In this document: piece by piece, positions 40,743-49,698 of the stretch
Layout of the letters: the number at the start of each line of letters is the position of its first letter
Numbering within the stretch: position 1 is the first letter of the stretch
Source: Flavitalea sp966112615
GTDB lineage: Bacteria > Bacteroidota > Bacteroidia > Chitinophagales > Chitinophagaceae
Assembly: GCA_966112615.1 (NCBI GenBank)
Contig: CBHWDO010000008.1
Coordinates: 1 to 64,000 of the forward strand
Length of the DNA stretch: 64,000 bases
Reading direction: 5' to 3'
Notes under the pieces: generated by a model
Told to the model about the DNA's origin: nothing
Databases searched by the model: none
Seen by the model: only the letters and a program-made list of their open reading frames with translations
Program-made: the position numbers and the translations under genes

Positions 40743-41945
40743 ATGAGACTAAGAACACTTGAGTCATTCTGGTTATTGAAGAATGGTATTCAATACAGTT
40801 ATCCATCTTTAAAAAAAGATATCGATACACAAATCCTTGTGGTGGGAGGCGGAATTACCGGTGCATTGACATCCTTTGCATTGGTGGAAAAAGGATACAA
40901 TGTTGTTTTGATTGATCGAAGAGATATTGGCCAGGGAAGTACTGCAGCTACAACGAGTATGTTGCAATATGAGATTGATGTTCCATTGTATGAGTTAAAA
41001 GAAATGATCGGAGAGGAAGGGGCTGAACTCTGCTACCAGAAAGGGGTTGAGGCGATTTTGAAGTTAAATAAACTGGTCGAAGAATATAAGATCGATTGTG
41101 GTTTTGAAATGAAGCAGTCATTATATCTCGCGCACAATAAGAAATCAAAAGAGGATCTGTATAAAGAATATGAAGCTAGGCTTACGGCGGGATTGGATGT
41201 GAAGTGGATGAATGCGGCACAATTGATCAGTGAATACGAGATCGCTTCACACGGAGGAATTTTATCTGGGGTTGCTGCAAGTGTGGATGCATATAAGTTA
41301 GCGCATGAACTGATACAGATCAGCATGAGCAAGGGAATGCAGGTGTATGATCAGACAACCATTCAATCGATGGAGCTGAACAATGCAAGACCTGTTTTAT
41401 TTACTGATCAGCATTCCATGATCACCTGTGATAAGGTTGTTTTTTGCAATGGCTTTGAAGCTACCACGATGATCAAAGAAAATATTGCCAACCTGTTTTA
41501 TACTTATGCCAGTGTGAGTGAGCAGGGCATTAAGTTGCCTTAAAAGCTAAAGGATGTTATAGTCTGGGATACGAATGATCCATATCTCTACATGCGTTCA
41601 ACTGATGATGGAAGATTGTTGGTGGGTGGGGAGGATTCCTCTACTAACTTTCCATTTTTCCAGCAAAAGATCAAGGAGCAAAAAGCAAAAAAGCTTATGA
41701 AGAATCTTCATCGCATACTGCCAACTGTTGAATATACCAGCGACTTCAATTGGGGTGGCACCTTCGGCACTACTAAAGACGGGTTGCCTTATATCGGTGA
41801 ATCTTCAGAGTTTGCAAATGCATTATTTGTACTTGCCTTTGGCGGAAACGGCATCACGTTTTCGGTTCAGGCCATGGACCTGATACCGGCACTTCTCAAA
41901 GGTGATCGGCCTGAAGTGCTGGATTGGTATAGGTTTGGGAGGTGA
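40743..41945 (+). pseudogene. DAO-type FAD-dependent oxidoreductase broken by an in-frame stop
   Basis: Open in one frame for 400 codons except for a single TAA at 41541-41543 (codon 267). Upstream: FAD motif ILVVGGGITGALTSFALVEKG and RRDIGQGSTAATTSMLQYE; downstream in the same frame KLKDVIVWDTNDPYLYMRST, GRLLVGGED and the C-terminal DGLPYIGESSE with FGGNGITFSVQAM. Changing the TAA to GAA would restore a normal D-amino-acid/glycine oxidase-like protein. Either a recent nonsense mutation or a sequence error. Follows the amylase gene closely. Confidence 0.85.
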
Positions 41946-41953
41946 TCAATTCG

Positions 41954-43501
41954 TTATCTTATGGTGACTAACAATTTTTGATATCGGGTCAAGGCAGGAG
42001 TGCCATCATCCTTTACCTCACATATTATTTCAACAGATTGATTTTTTACCGCATTGGCTGCAAGAATTATTTCAACCTGGTTTGTATGAGCATTGTTTAT
42101 TGTTAATCCTGTATGGTTAGGATTCAGTGAATACCAATGGTAGGTGATCTTATTTCCATCCGGGTCAGTTGCTTTTGCATTGATCCTGATTTTTTCTCCC
42201 GATTTCGCCATTACATGCAATGGGCCTTCAATGGTTATTATTGGTTCATGGTTAGCATCTTTATAATTTTTGGTGACGCTCCATTTCATTCTTGCCGCAA
42301 AATCATTTTGTGCAGCAGGGAAAAAATCAGGAAGTGTAGCTGACGAATTTCTGTTCATGGATCCAATAGAGTTTGACAATCCTGCCGCTGAAGTATCTGA
42401 TGAAGAAAAGGAGAACAGTTCATTGTCTGAATTCATAATATTCATTCCAGACCATCCTGCGATTGCATCTTTTTCATAAGCTCTCAATCCATTGTTGAGC
42501 ATATTCATGAATGTAAAAGTATCTCCCTCACCAAGCCAGGAGCCTTTTGGCTGAAGCGGCATCCAGACTACATATCCTTTTTGTTTTAATTGATCAGCAG
42601 TAAATCCATCGAAGCCGAAGAAATCCATTTTATCATCTTTCACCATCTGCTTTCCATCTCCCCAAACCCTGTATAATTTTCCTAGTGGACCACGGTCTGA
42701 AACATTTTCTTTCATCCATTTTGAACTAAGTAAAGGTGCATTTTCCGGTTTAGCATTGATCTGTGCACCATAACTATAATTAGGACCACCTTTGAATTGT
42801 CTTGATTCAATCAAAGGCCAGTTAGGTTTGATATATTTCGCATATGTATCATCCTGGTCGCCTGAAGCAAGCAACACCACTTTCCTTGAGATCTTGTTTT
42901 TTATCTGATCCCATTGAGTAGTGTATTCATACTGGTCCTGGATGGATTTCAATGCTCTTGCGATTGTGCTATGTCCACCCCATGCAGTAATAAATAATTG
43001 ACCGGGTTGATCATCCAGCATTAATTGTTTGATAAGATCCGATCCCGGAGAATCCTTTGAAATATCACCATCAAATTCAATATTTCCATATCGGATCTTC
43101 GATTTTAAATCAGTTGGTGAAGGATATTCCTTATGATGAATTTTCAAATTGGGATAAACCTGCTCATATGCATCTACAATGTCGTGGATAAAGCGTTCAT
43201 CCTTTGCCCATCGCCATGATTCGCAAGGACAAAGATTCAATCCAAACCTGTTGTATTCTCTTCCCGGTACAAACCATTTGGTTCCTTTACCATCGCCTTT
43301 CCAATGGAACTGGCTGCTGGTATAGATCAGTCCTTCGATCTTGACATCGGTAGCGTAGAGGATGAACCTTATGAGGGAGTTGTTGTCGTCGAGTTCGGGA
43401 TCAGCGGTGATGATGATGCGGGGTTTGGAGGGGGATTGGGAATAAGTTTTTTGTATTGACAGTAATAAAAGAATAATCAGAAACTTGCTAATTGTTTTCA
43501 T
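41954..43501 (-). CDS. DUF1593 (Sde182-like) secreted protein
   Basis: Secreted, nucleoside-hydrolase-like protein of 515 residues; signal peptide about 1-18. The N-terminal domain starts PRIIITADPELDDNNSLIRFI, the Asp-rich metal site of this fold, then YTSSQFHWKGDG and ITAWGGHSTIARAL; a C-terminal Ig-like domain holds TDPDGNKITYHWY. This is the Sde182/cellulose-binding protein type, usually linked to polysaccharide use; substrate unknown. ATG 43513 gives four extra residues. Starts 17 bp after the DUF1643-like gene. Confidence 0.82.
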   Translation of the reverse strand: MKTISKFLIILLLLSIQKTYSQSPSKPRIIITADPELDDNNSLIRFILYATDVKIEGLIYTSSQFHWKGDGKGTKWFVPGREYNRFGLNLCPCESWRWAKDERFIHDIVDAYEQVYPNLKIHHKEYPSPTDLKSKIRYGNIEFDGDISKDSPGSDLIKQLMLDDQPGQLFITAWGGHSTIARALKSIQDQYEYTTQWDQIKNKISRKVVLLASGDQDDTYAKYIKPNWPLIESRQFKGGPNYSYGAQINAKPENAPLLSSKWMKENVSDRGPLGKLYRVWGDGKQMVKDDKMDFFGFDGFTADQLKQKGYVVWMPLQPKGSWLGEGDTFTFMNMLNNGLRAYEKDAIAGWSGMNIMNSDNELFSFSSSDTSAAGLSNSIGSMNRNSSATLPDFFPAAQNDFAARMKWSVTKNYKDANHEPIITIEGPLHVMAKSGEKIRINAKATDPDGNKITYHWYSLNPNHTGLTINNAHTNQVEIILAANAVKNQSVEIICEVKDDGTPALTRYQKLLVTIR

Positions 43502-43517
43502 GATACAGTTCATTTTA

Positions 43518-44204
43518 TTAATTGAGTTTATTGAATTCCTCGCAGGCGCGGATGATCCACTCTTTTTTCTTGTTATAAATTCTGGGGCAGGGATGAGGAC
43601 AAGTTTCTAAATTCTCGTTAATTGAAAAGGTTTTTTTACTAATCCCTTCAATAATTTTCTTTGCCTTTTCTTTTTGGTCCATTACGGCTTTTCTTTTGAG
43701 TCCACCCCAGGCAAGCAGAACCGGTGTATCCTTATTAATATGCTTATTCAATTCATTCATTCTTTCAAAAGAAAAGATGGATGATTTTTCAAACTCTTTC
43801 TCATAGTTTGGGTCATCCTTTTTAAGTAACATCGCTATAAACTTCTTGCTGTCACCTTCCATCAAATCGTATAAATTGATGATCGTGCTATGGGTAATAT
43901 TGCAACGTATCATTAATTCCATGATCTGTCTTTGGGTAGGGTCTGATTTTGCAGATTTTGCTTTTTTAAAAAGTAATTCGCTGTGGCTTTTTATTGGTTT
44001 AGCCTTCGTGCCTTTTTCTTCTATGCATGAACCCGGATTTAGCATGATAACCACTAATTTTTTCCCATCAATTTTATTAAGGCTTTTTATATATGCAACA
44101 CTTCTATAATTACGTTTTTTCCATTTATAAAATACAGCTTCAACTGAATAGAATTGTTCAATATTATTATGGAATTTAAAATCATTTAAAGTTTGAGTAT
44201 CCAC
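43518..44204 (-). CDS. DUF1643-like protein
   Basis: 228 residues; LVVIMLNPGSCIEE, SDPTQRQIMELM and ITHSTIINLYDLMEG match the DUF1643 arrangement (MLNPSxxxxxxxDPT...NLf), and VLLAWGGLKR follows. Function unknown; the family is scattered on mobile DNA. The gene is more AT-rich and Lys-rich than its neighbours, hinting at transfer. Four-base-scale spacing to the DUF1593 gene suggests co-transcription by position only. Confidence 0.72.
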   Translation of the reverse strand: MDTQTLNDFKFHNNIEQFYSVEAVFYKWKKRNYRSVAYIKSLNKIDGKKLVVIMLNPGSCIEEKGTKAKPIKSHSELLFKKAKSAKSDPTQRQIMELMIRCNITHSTIINLYDLMEGDSKKFIAMLLKKDDPNYEKEFEKSSIFSFERMNELNKHINKDTPVLLAWGGLKRKAVMDQKEKAKKIIEGISKKTFSINENLETCPHPCPRIYNKKKEWIIRACEEFNKLN

Positions 44205-44262
44205 GTAAAAGAATTTACTTCATAAAATAGTAACTATTTTCAACATTCCTATTGCGCAAAAC

Positions 44263-44290
44263 AAAAAAAGCCCGGCATCAGCCAGGCTCT
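44263..44290 (-). terminator. Intrinsic terminator after the anti-sigma gene
   Basis: Minus strand AGCCTGGC (44288-44281), loop tgat, GCCGGGCT (44276-44269, one T-G pair), then seven T. Confidence 0.8.
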
Positions 44291-44311
44291 TCAACTATTA
44301 TGTTACTCTCT

Positions 44312-44809
44312 TTATTTATGCGCACTCTTCATCTTCTTCCTCAGATACATATCCAGTAAGGCCAATCCTAGGATCACGTTGATGCCAAGGAAAATATTGG
44401 TGTAGGTATTGTTGAATACAACACTGTAATCAACTTTGGTAAGATCGATCGGGAGATTTGCGTCTGCGCTTCCGGTGTTCCATTGGATCAGTGAAATTCC
44501 GTAACCAAGAATTGCAATGATGGTTACCACGAAGAAGATCCCGATTCCCCAGATGATGTTTTTGTTGATATAAGATTTTGTGGCTGGGGCAATGTATAAC
44601 CTGCCGATCTCTTCCATCACATTTTGTGTGAAGCGCATGGAAGGTTCATCGAGATGAAAATCTTCCTGCAGCATCTTGTGTGCTTCAAGAACCTCTGAAT
44701 AGGTGCGCTTCCATTCGAGGTTGGTCTCGATGAGCTGCTCGATCTCTGATTTCTCAGTTGGATCGATGGTGCCATCGAGATAGTTCCAGAGTTTTTCTTC
44801 GATTGTCAT
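44312..44809 (-). CDS. Probable anti-sigma factor (membrane protein)
   Basis: 165 residues: a cytoplasmic helical N-terminal region starting MTIEEKLWNYLDGTIDPTEKS, typical of anti-sigma N-domains in Bacteroidota (LWxYLDG), then two transmembrane helices (about 84-107 and 138-155). There is no HxxxCxxC zinc site. Its position after the sigma gene in the same direction supports the role; the intervening 123 bases contain repeat element F. Confidence 0.75.
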   Translation of the reverse strand: MTIEEKLWNYLDGTIDPTEKSEIEQLIETNLEWKRTYSEVLEAHKMLQEDFHLDEPSMRFTQNVMEEIGRLYIAPATKSYINKNIIWGIGIFFVVTIIAILGYGISLIQWNTGSADANLPIDLTKVDYSVVFNNTYTNIFLGINVILGLALLDMYLRKKMKSAHK

Positions 44810-44833
44810 GATGTGGTATTTTGATGTTTCGGT

Positions 44834-44932
44834 GAAACTTCGTTAGAACGAAGTTTCTGGTCAGCCCATTCACCTGCGGTGAATGTTCAGCCCGGTGCGT
44901 TCAGCCCAACTCCTTCGGAGTTGGTCAGCCCG
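44834..44932 (-). repeat. Structured repeat F (type I, half) between sigma and anti-sigma genes
   Basis: Read on the minus strand from the sigma stop: CGGGCTGACC (44932-44923), hairpin AACTCC-gaa-GGAGTT (44922-44908), the 24-base block with GGGCTGAACG and GGGCTGAACA (44907-44884), hairpin TTCACC-gca-GGTGAA (44883-44869), TGGGCTGACC (44868-44859), then a perfect 11-bp hairpin (44857-44834). The right half seen in elements B, C and H is missing. Confidence 0.85.
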
Positions 44933-45520
44933 CTAGCCGGAACGATAATCTCTTAATTCGTGTACAAAATGCTTTTCCATCTTTTCCCGGAGTCTTTGAC
45001 GGGCCCTGTGTAACCGAACCTTGGCGGCATTAGGTTCGATACCCATGGCCCGACTGATCTCATCAAGTGTTTGTTCACCTTTATAAAACAGGGTGATGAT
45101 CTGTGCATCTTCGGGACCTAACATGCGGATCGCATCATTGACCATTGCTGCTCTCGATTTCTGTTCCACCTGGTTTGCTCTCATCCCGGAATCCTGGCTG
45201 TCGGCCAGCTCAAACACATGATCATTATCGAGCGAATGTGTCTGAAGTTTTTTCTTCCGGAGAAAAGTGATACAGCTCGTTGTGACGATGGTGTATAGCC
45301 AGGTGCTGAACTTTGAATCTCCACGAAAATCTTTCAATGATCTGAATGCTTTCACAAATATGTCCTGCGAGATCTCTTCTGCATCCTCCCTGATGTCGGT
45401 ATAACGAAGGGTAATGGTGAAGACGAAATTCTGGTATCGCTTCACCAATACCGCATAGTGCTGATGTTCTCCATCAAGCACTTTGCGTATGATCTCATTA
45501 TCCGTTAGTTCAGGTGTCAA
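44933..45520 (-). CDS. ECF-type RNA polymerase sigma factor
   Basis: 195 residues with sigma-70 region 2 (RYQNFVFTITLRYTDIREDAEEISQDIFVKAF, including the core-binding and -10 recognition part; LKDFRGDSKFSTWLYTI) and region 4 (MVNDAIRMLGPEDAQIITLFYKGEQTLDEISRAMGIEPNAAKVRLHRARQRL). Controls an extracytoplasmic stress or envelope regulon; targets unknown. The TAG stop directly precedes element F. A DUF6249 gene lies 26 bp upstream, so the three form a unit. Confidence 0.92.
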   Translation of the reverse strand: MTPELTDNEIIRKVLDGEHQHYAVLVKRYQNFVFTITLRYTDIREDAEEISQDIFVKAFRSLKDFRGDSKFSTWLYTIVTTSCITFLRKKKLQTHSLDNDHVFELADSQDSGMRANQVEQKSRAAMVNDAIRMLGPEDAQIITLFYKGEQTLDEISRAMGIEPNAAKVRLHRARQRLREKMEKHFVHELRDYRSG

Positions 45521-45546
45521 TTGATAAGGGAATGATGTAATTTATT

Positions 45547-45897
45547 TTATAGTTGTGTCTTGTCCCAGAATTCTTTTTTCTCGATCCTGTACGACCCTAT
45601 CAATCCAGCACCTCCACCGATGGCGATCAGGGCAAAATAGATGGCTTCGTTATCGGATGTCATGAATACTTTCTGATCAAGGATATAGGCCAGCAAAAGC
45701 CCTAAACCTGCGCCCATCAGGAGTAATCCCCATTTCAGGTTTTTGTAAGGTGCCGGGCGGTTGGCATTTTCTTTAGGGTTCATGCCTTTTTCCAGCATGG
45801 CCAGGTTCTCCCGGGTTCTCAAATAAACAATTCCGAATACCATGGCAAATCCGCCGAGAAAAATTGCAATTGGTACTAATACTCCTTCGCCGCTCAT
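45547..45897 (-). CDS. DUF6249 membrane protein
   Basis: 116 residues with three hydrophobic segments (about 6-25, 54-72, 87-104) and the conserved KGMNPKENANRPAPYKNLKWGLLLMG typical of DUF6249, a family usually found beside ECF sigma genes in Bacteroidota. Probable inner-membrane accessory of the sigma/anti-sigma pair. Confidence 0.85.
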   Translation of the reverse strand: MSGEGVLVPIAIFLGGFAMVFGIVYLRTRENLAMLEKGMNPKENANRPAPYKNLKWGLLLMGAGLGLLLAYILDQKVFMTSDNEAIYFALIAIGGGAGLIGSYRIEKKEFWDKTQL

Positions 45898-46061
45898 AAC
45901 TTTAATTTTTATTGTTGTAAAATAAGGTTGTTTGCAGATTAGGACTACGGTTGAAAGAAAGTGGTTACAGGGAAAATGAATGGGGAAGGGAGAATGGGGA
46001 ATGGAGAAGGGTGTAAGATGTTGATTGTGAAATGATTAAGAGAAAAAATATTTTTTTGGAT

Positions 46062-46139
46062 AATGTAAAATGTAAAATGAAAAATGCCCTTGGTGGGGTG
46101 AACCTGACCAAAGGCATTTTTCATTTTACATTTTACATT
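46062..46139. repeat. 33-bp inverted repeat of heptad type
   Basis: Arms 46062-46094 and 46107-46139 pair at 32 of 33 positions around a 12-base loop. The arms consist of AATGnnn heptads (AATGTAA, AATGTAA, AATGAAA, AATGCCC). Lies in the 420-base gap between ctpA and the DUF6249 gene, next to repeat G. It has no T run placed as in a terminator, but the stem is strong enough to block RNA polymerase or form a cruciform. Confidence 0.8.
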
Positions 46140-46146
46140 GAGTGTA

Positions 46147-46317
46147 ACACCCGGCGTTCAGCCGGACCCTTCGGGTCGTTCTGCCCGGATGCGAAGCATC
46201 CGTCCTTTGCGCGCTTTACTCCCTTGCGCAGCTGCCGAAGGCAGCGGCTTTGCGTGAACTCTGCGTGAAAAAATAACACCCGGCGTTCAGCCCCTTCGCT
46301 TCGCTCGGTTCTGCCCG
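46147..46317 (-). repeat. Structured repeat G (type II, two half elements in tandem)
   Basis: Two copies of the block ACCCGGCGTTCAGCC + hairpin + TTCTGCCCG in the same orientation (46149-46188 and 46279-46317), with hairpins GACCC-ttc-GGGTC (46165-46177) and a TTCGCTTCGC type hairpin (46293-46308). After the first comes GGATGC-gaa-GCATCC (46187-46202). Between the halves is the module with CTGCC-gaa-GGCAG and CTCTGCGTGAAA. On the minus strand the second copy begins immediately after the ctpA TAA. Confidence 0.85.
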
Positions 46318-47901
46318 TTATTTTGCAAGTTCTTCTTTGCCTTTCAGAACCGTTTTATCATACTCATTGGCCACCACGTAGTATCCTTCCATCCGGAAGA
46401 CCTGCCGGGCAAGCCAGGTTTTGATGCGCTTCTTCAGTTCAGCAACATCCTGTGCGCCTAATCCTGTTAACTGGATATTGTTGGCGTTCATGTATTGCTG
46501 TAATTCAGCATAGGCGGCATCTTCAGATTTAAAGCCTGCTGCAAAATCCGCTGCGGTTTTAAATTTGTCCAGCTCCGCCTTATGGTTCTTATAATAGGTG
46601 TAAATGAACTTTCCGAAGTCCTGGTCAATAAATAATGGTGTGATATCAGCAGAAAACCCGGTGGTATCATAAGGCACAAACACATCCGGCGTAATTCCTC
46701 CGCCTCCATAGACTGTGCGGCCACCCTTGGTTTTGAAAGCCTTCGACTTATCAATATGGAAACTATCGGCACTTACCAGCTCCCCATTATGATAGCGGTT
46801 AGTCAGCTCCTGCTCATATTTACTTCTTCCTTCAGCATAAGGTTTCTGAATGCTTCGACCGGTAGGAGTGTAATACCTGGCAATGGTCAGTCTTAGAGCT
46901 GATCCATCAGAAAGATCGTATTGCTCCTGCACCAGTCCCTTTCCAAATGTCCTTCTTCCCACGATCGTTGCCCTATCCCAATCCTGCAAAGCTCCCGCTA
47001 CCACTTCACTTGCTGAGGCTGAATTCTCATCCACCAGCAAAACCAGTTTTCCTTTCTCAAACAATCCGGGGCGCTTGGTCTTGAATTCAACTTTTGGTTG
47101 CGATTGTCCTTCCGTATAAACAATCAATTTATCCTGGTCGATAAATTCATCCACGATGTCCACTGCTTCCTGGAGGATCCCGCCGCCATTATCTCTAAGG
47201 TCGAAGATCAGTTCCTTCATGCCCTGCTTCTGTAGTTTTTCCAACGCACTCATGAATTCTTCATAGGTAGTGCTTGAAAATTTATTGAGGTGGATATAAC
47301 CGGTTTTGTTATCCATCATGTAAGCCGCATCCACAGATAATAATGGAATAGTGCCCCTGGTGATTGTCTTATTCACCGTTTGCTTATTGCGCAGCAACAC
47401 CACGTTCACCTGGCTGCCTTCCGGTCCGCGGAGGAGTTTCCTTATCCTTTCGGAATTGATATTTCCAGCCACCACAGAATCTCCCACCTTGATGAACTGG
47501 TCTCCCACCTGCAATCCGGCTCTTTCACTGGGTCCGCCTCCCAGTACGCTTACCACGTGAACAGTATCCTTAATGATCTGGAATTCAACGCCAATGCCCT
47601 GGAAATTCCCCTGCAGGTCTTCATTAACGGTTGAAAGATCAGCAGCAGGAATATATACACTGTGCGGATCGAGGTCGGATAGGAGCCCGTTTACCCCGTC
47701 TTCCACCAGTGAATCAGTATTGACCTTGTCGACATACTTCGTTCTCACCAGGTCCAGCACTTCCTGCAGCGAGCTTCTTCTTCCTGCATCGAACAATCCG
47801 CGGTTTCCCGGGATATTTTCGCGCAGCCTGTACCCAATGGCCATTCCAAGGATCATCACCACTGCAAAGAGAACCGGTAGCGCAACCTGTAATTTTTTCA
47901 T
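46318..47901 (-). CDS. C-terminal processing peptidase (S41)
   Basis: Periplasmic serine protease of 527 residues anchored by an N-terminal helix (about 7-24). A PDZ domain (about 90-175) precedes the S41 catalytic domain; NSASASEV (293-300) carries the catalytic Ser and GKGLVQEQ the Lys (about 321). CtpA/Prc proteases trim or degrade envelope proteins, often peptidoglycan hydrolases. TAA stop sits at the edge of element G. Confidence 0.93.
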   Translation of the reverse strand: MKKLQVALPVLFAVVMILGMAIGYRLRENIPGNRGLFDAGRRSSLQEVLDLVRTKYVDKVNTDSLVEDGVNGLLSDLDPHSVYIPAADLSTVNEDLQGNFQGIGVEFQIIKDTVHVVSVLGGGPSERAGLQVGDQFIKVGDSVVAGNINSERIRKLLRGPEGSQVNVVLLRNKQTVNKTITRGTIPLLSVDAAYMMDNKTGYIHLNKFSSTTYEEFMSALEKLQKQGMKELIFDLRDNGGGILQEAVDIVDEFIDQDKLIVYTEGQSQPKVEFKTKRPGLFEKGKLVLLVDENSASASEVVAGALQDWDRATIVGRRTFGKGLVQEQYDLSDGSALRLTIARYYTPTGRSIQKPYAEGRSKYEQELTNRYHNGELVSADSFHIDKSKAFKTKGGRTVYGGGGITPDVFVPYDTTGFSADITPLFIDQDFGKFIYTYYKNHKAELDKFKTAADFAAGFKSEDAAYAELQQYMNANNIQLTGLGAQDVAELKKRIKTWLARQVFRMEGYYVVANEYDKTVLKGKEELAK

Positions 47902-47997
47902 TTATGGGGTTGTATTAAATTAATTTTGAGTTCGCGAAGTTCAGCATTATTTTGTTAGTATGAACTCCTCCCAGACCTCAAATCCAAATTATTGAAA

Positions 47998-48837
47998 ATG
48001 GCCATATTATTAGCTGACAGTGGAGCCACCAAATGTGAATGGTGTTATATCGATGGAAAAAAGAAGACCACCGTCATGACCCAGGGCATCAGTCCTTACT
48101 TTCTGAATGTTGTTGAAATTGAAAACATACTCCGGAATGAATTGGTTCCTTCCTTAAAAAAGAAAGTCCCCGAGCAGGTATTTTATTATGGTACGGGTTG
48201 TGCAGCGCCTGAAAATGCATCCCTGGTAAAGAAAGCGATCAAAAAAGTTTTTGCTGAAGCAGAAGTGAATGTGACGCATGACCTGATGGGTGCAGCAAGA
48301 GCAACCTGTGGAAATGAAAAAGGTATCAGCTGTATATTAGGAACAGGAAGTAATTCATGTTATTTCAATGGCAAGAAGATCGTGAAAAACAGTCCTGGAC
48401 TGGGTTTCATACTCGGTGATGAAGGCAGTGGAGCATATCTTGGTAAGAAAGTTATCCAGTATTATCTCTATGATACTTTTGATGAAGAACTAAAGTATCG
48501 CTTCAATGAAACCTATAAAACGGATAAGGTTGAAATATTGGATCATGTATATCGTGGTCCATTTCCCAATAGATATTTAGCCGAGTTCAGCAAATTCCTT
48601 GCAGCCAACCGTGGTCATTTCATGATTGAAAACATCATTGAAGATGGATTGAATGATTTCTTTTTTCAGCACCTCAACAAGTATAATGAGAGCTGGAAGA
48701 ACCCGATCCATTTTGTGGGTGGAGTGGCACATGGATTCCAGGATGTGATCAGGGATCTCTGCAGTTCTTATGAATTTGAACTGGGATCGATATTGAAAAA
48801 TCCAATGGAAGGACTGGTTGTATATCATTCGAATTAA
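47998..48837 (+). CDS. BadF/BadG-type sugar kinase, probably MurNAc/GlcNAc kinase
   Basis: ASKHA-fold kinase of 279 residues: ILLADSGATKCEWC (phosphate 1), GTGSNSCYFNGKKI and LGDEGSGAYLGKKVI, then FVGGVAHGFQDV. The gene lies 8 bp upstream of murQ, which cleaves MurNAc-6-phosphate; in Tannerella a similar kinase (MurK) supplies that substrate, so MurNAc kinase is the best reading, GlcNAc kinase second. ATG 47998 is preferred over an in-frame TTG two codons before. Confidence 0.83.
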   Translation: MAILLADSGATKCEWCYIDGKKKTTVMTQGISPYFLNVVEIENILRNELVPSLKKKVPEQVFYYGTGCAAPENASLVKKAIKKVFAEAEVNVTHDLMGAARATCGNEKGISCILGTGSNSCYFNGKKIVKNSPGLGFILGDEGSGAYLGKKVIQYYLYDTFDEELKYRFNETYKTDKVEILDHVYRGPFPNRYLAEFSKFLAANRGHFMIENIIEDGLNDFFFQHLNKYNESWKNPIHFVGGVAHGFQDVIRDLCSSYEFELGSILKNPMEGLVVYHSN

Positions 48838-48845
48838 CTTGCAGC

Positions 48846-49646
48846 ATGCGTGTAACAGAACAGCCTTCATCGTATCGTGATCTGGAAAAGAAATCTGTAG
48901 GAGAACTGGTGCAGATCATTAACCAGGAAGATCAACTGGTAGCCATTGCAGTGCAAAAAGCTTTACCACAATTAGAACAATTGATTGCTGCAGTCTGCGA
49001 GAAAATGATTGCAGGGGGAAGATTGTTTTATATCGGTGCAGGAACCAGCGGAAGGCTTGGAGTGCTTGATGCCAGCGAGATCCCGCCAACTTATGGTATG
49101 CCGCAGGGCGTGGTGATCGGGATCATTGCAGGAGGAGAAAAAGCTGTAAGGTTTCCCGTTGAAGATGCGGAAGACAATACAGAGAATGGCTGGAAAGATC
49201 TTCAGCAACATGATATCAATGAAGATGATTTTGTGGTAGGCATAGCTTCGAGCGGAACTACTCCTTATGTGATCAGTGCATTGGAGCAATGCAGTAAGCA
49301 TAATATCCTGACAGGAAGTATCAGTTGTAATCCTTCTTCTCCATTGTCTGAAGTTGCGAATTATCCTGTTGAAGTGGTGGTTGGTCCGGAGGTAGTAACC
49401 GGCAGCACGCGCATGAAAAGTGGTACCGCACAAAAGATGGTGCTAAATATGATCTCCACGATCGCGATGATCCAGTTGGGAAGGGTAGAAGACAACCGCA
49501 TGGTAAACATGCAACTCACCAATGCCAAGCTGGTGGATCGCGGAACGCGGATGTTGATGGAGAAGGCAAATATTACCGATTACGAACAGGCAAAGGAACT
49601 GCTGCTGAAATATGGTAGCGTGGCGAAGGCGATGAAGGGAATGTGA
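48846..49646 (+). CDS. murQ: N-acetylmuramic acid 6-phosphate etherase
   Basis: Splits the lactyl ether of MurNAc-6P to give GlcNAc-6P and D-lactate in peptidoglycan recycling. SIS-domain protein of 266 residues: GAGTSGRLGVLDASEIPPTYG, GIIAGGEKA and VVGPEVVTGSTRMKSGTAQKMVLNMIST. The usual C-terminal extension is short. In operon with the MurK-like kinase. Confidence 0.95.
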   Translation: MRVTEQPSSYRDLEKKSVGELVQIINQEDQLVAIAVQKALPQLEQLIAAVCEKMIAGGRLFYIGAGTSGRLGVLDASEIPPTYGMPQGVVIGIIAGGEKAVRFPVEDAEDNTENGWKDLQQHDINEDDFVVGIASSGTTPYVISALEQCSKHNILTGSISCNPSSPLSEVANYPVEVVVGPEVVTGSTRMKSGTAQKMVLNMISTIAMIQLGRVEDNRMVNMQLTNAKLVDRGTRMLMEKANITDYEQAKELLLKYGSVAKAMKGM

Positions 49647-49698
49647 TTTTCACTTTTTTTATTTGGAATCCCCCTCCCCATTTCCTTAAATTGCCGCA

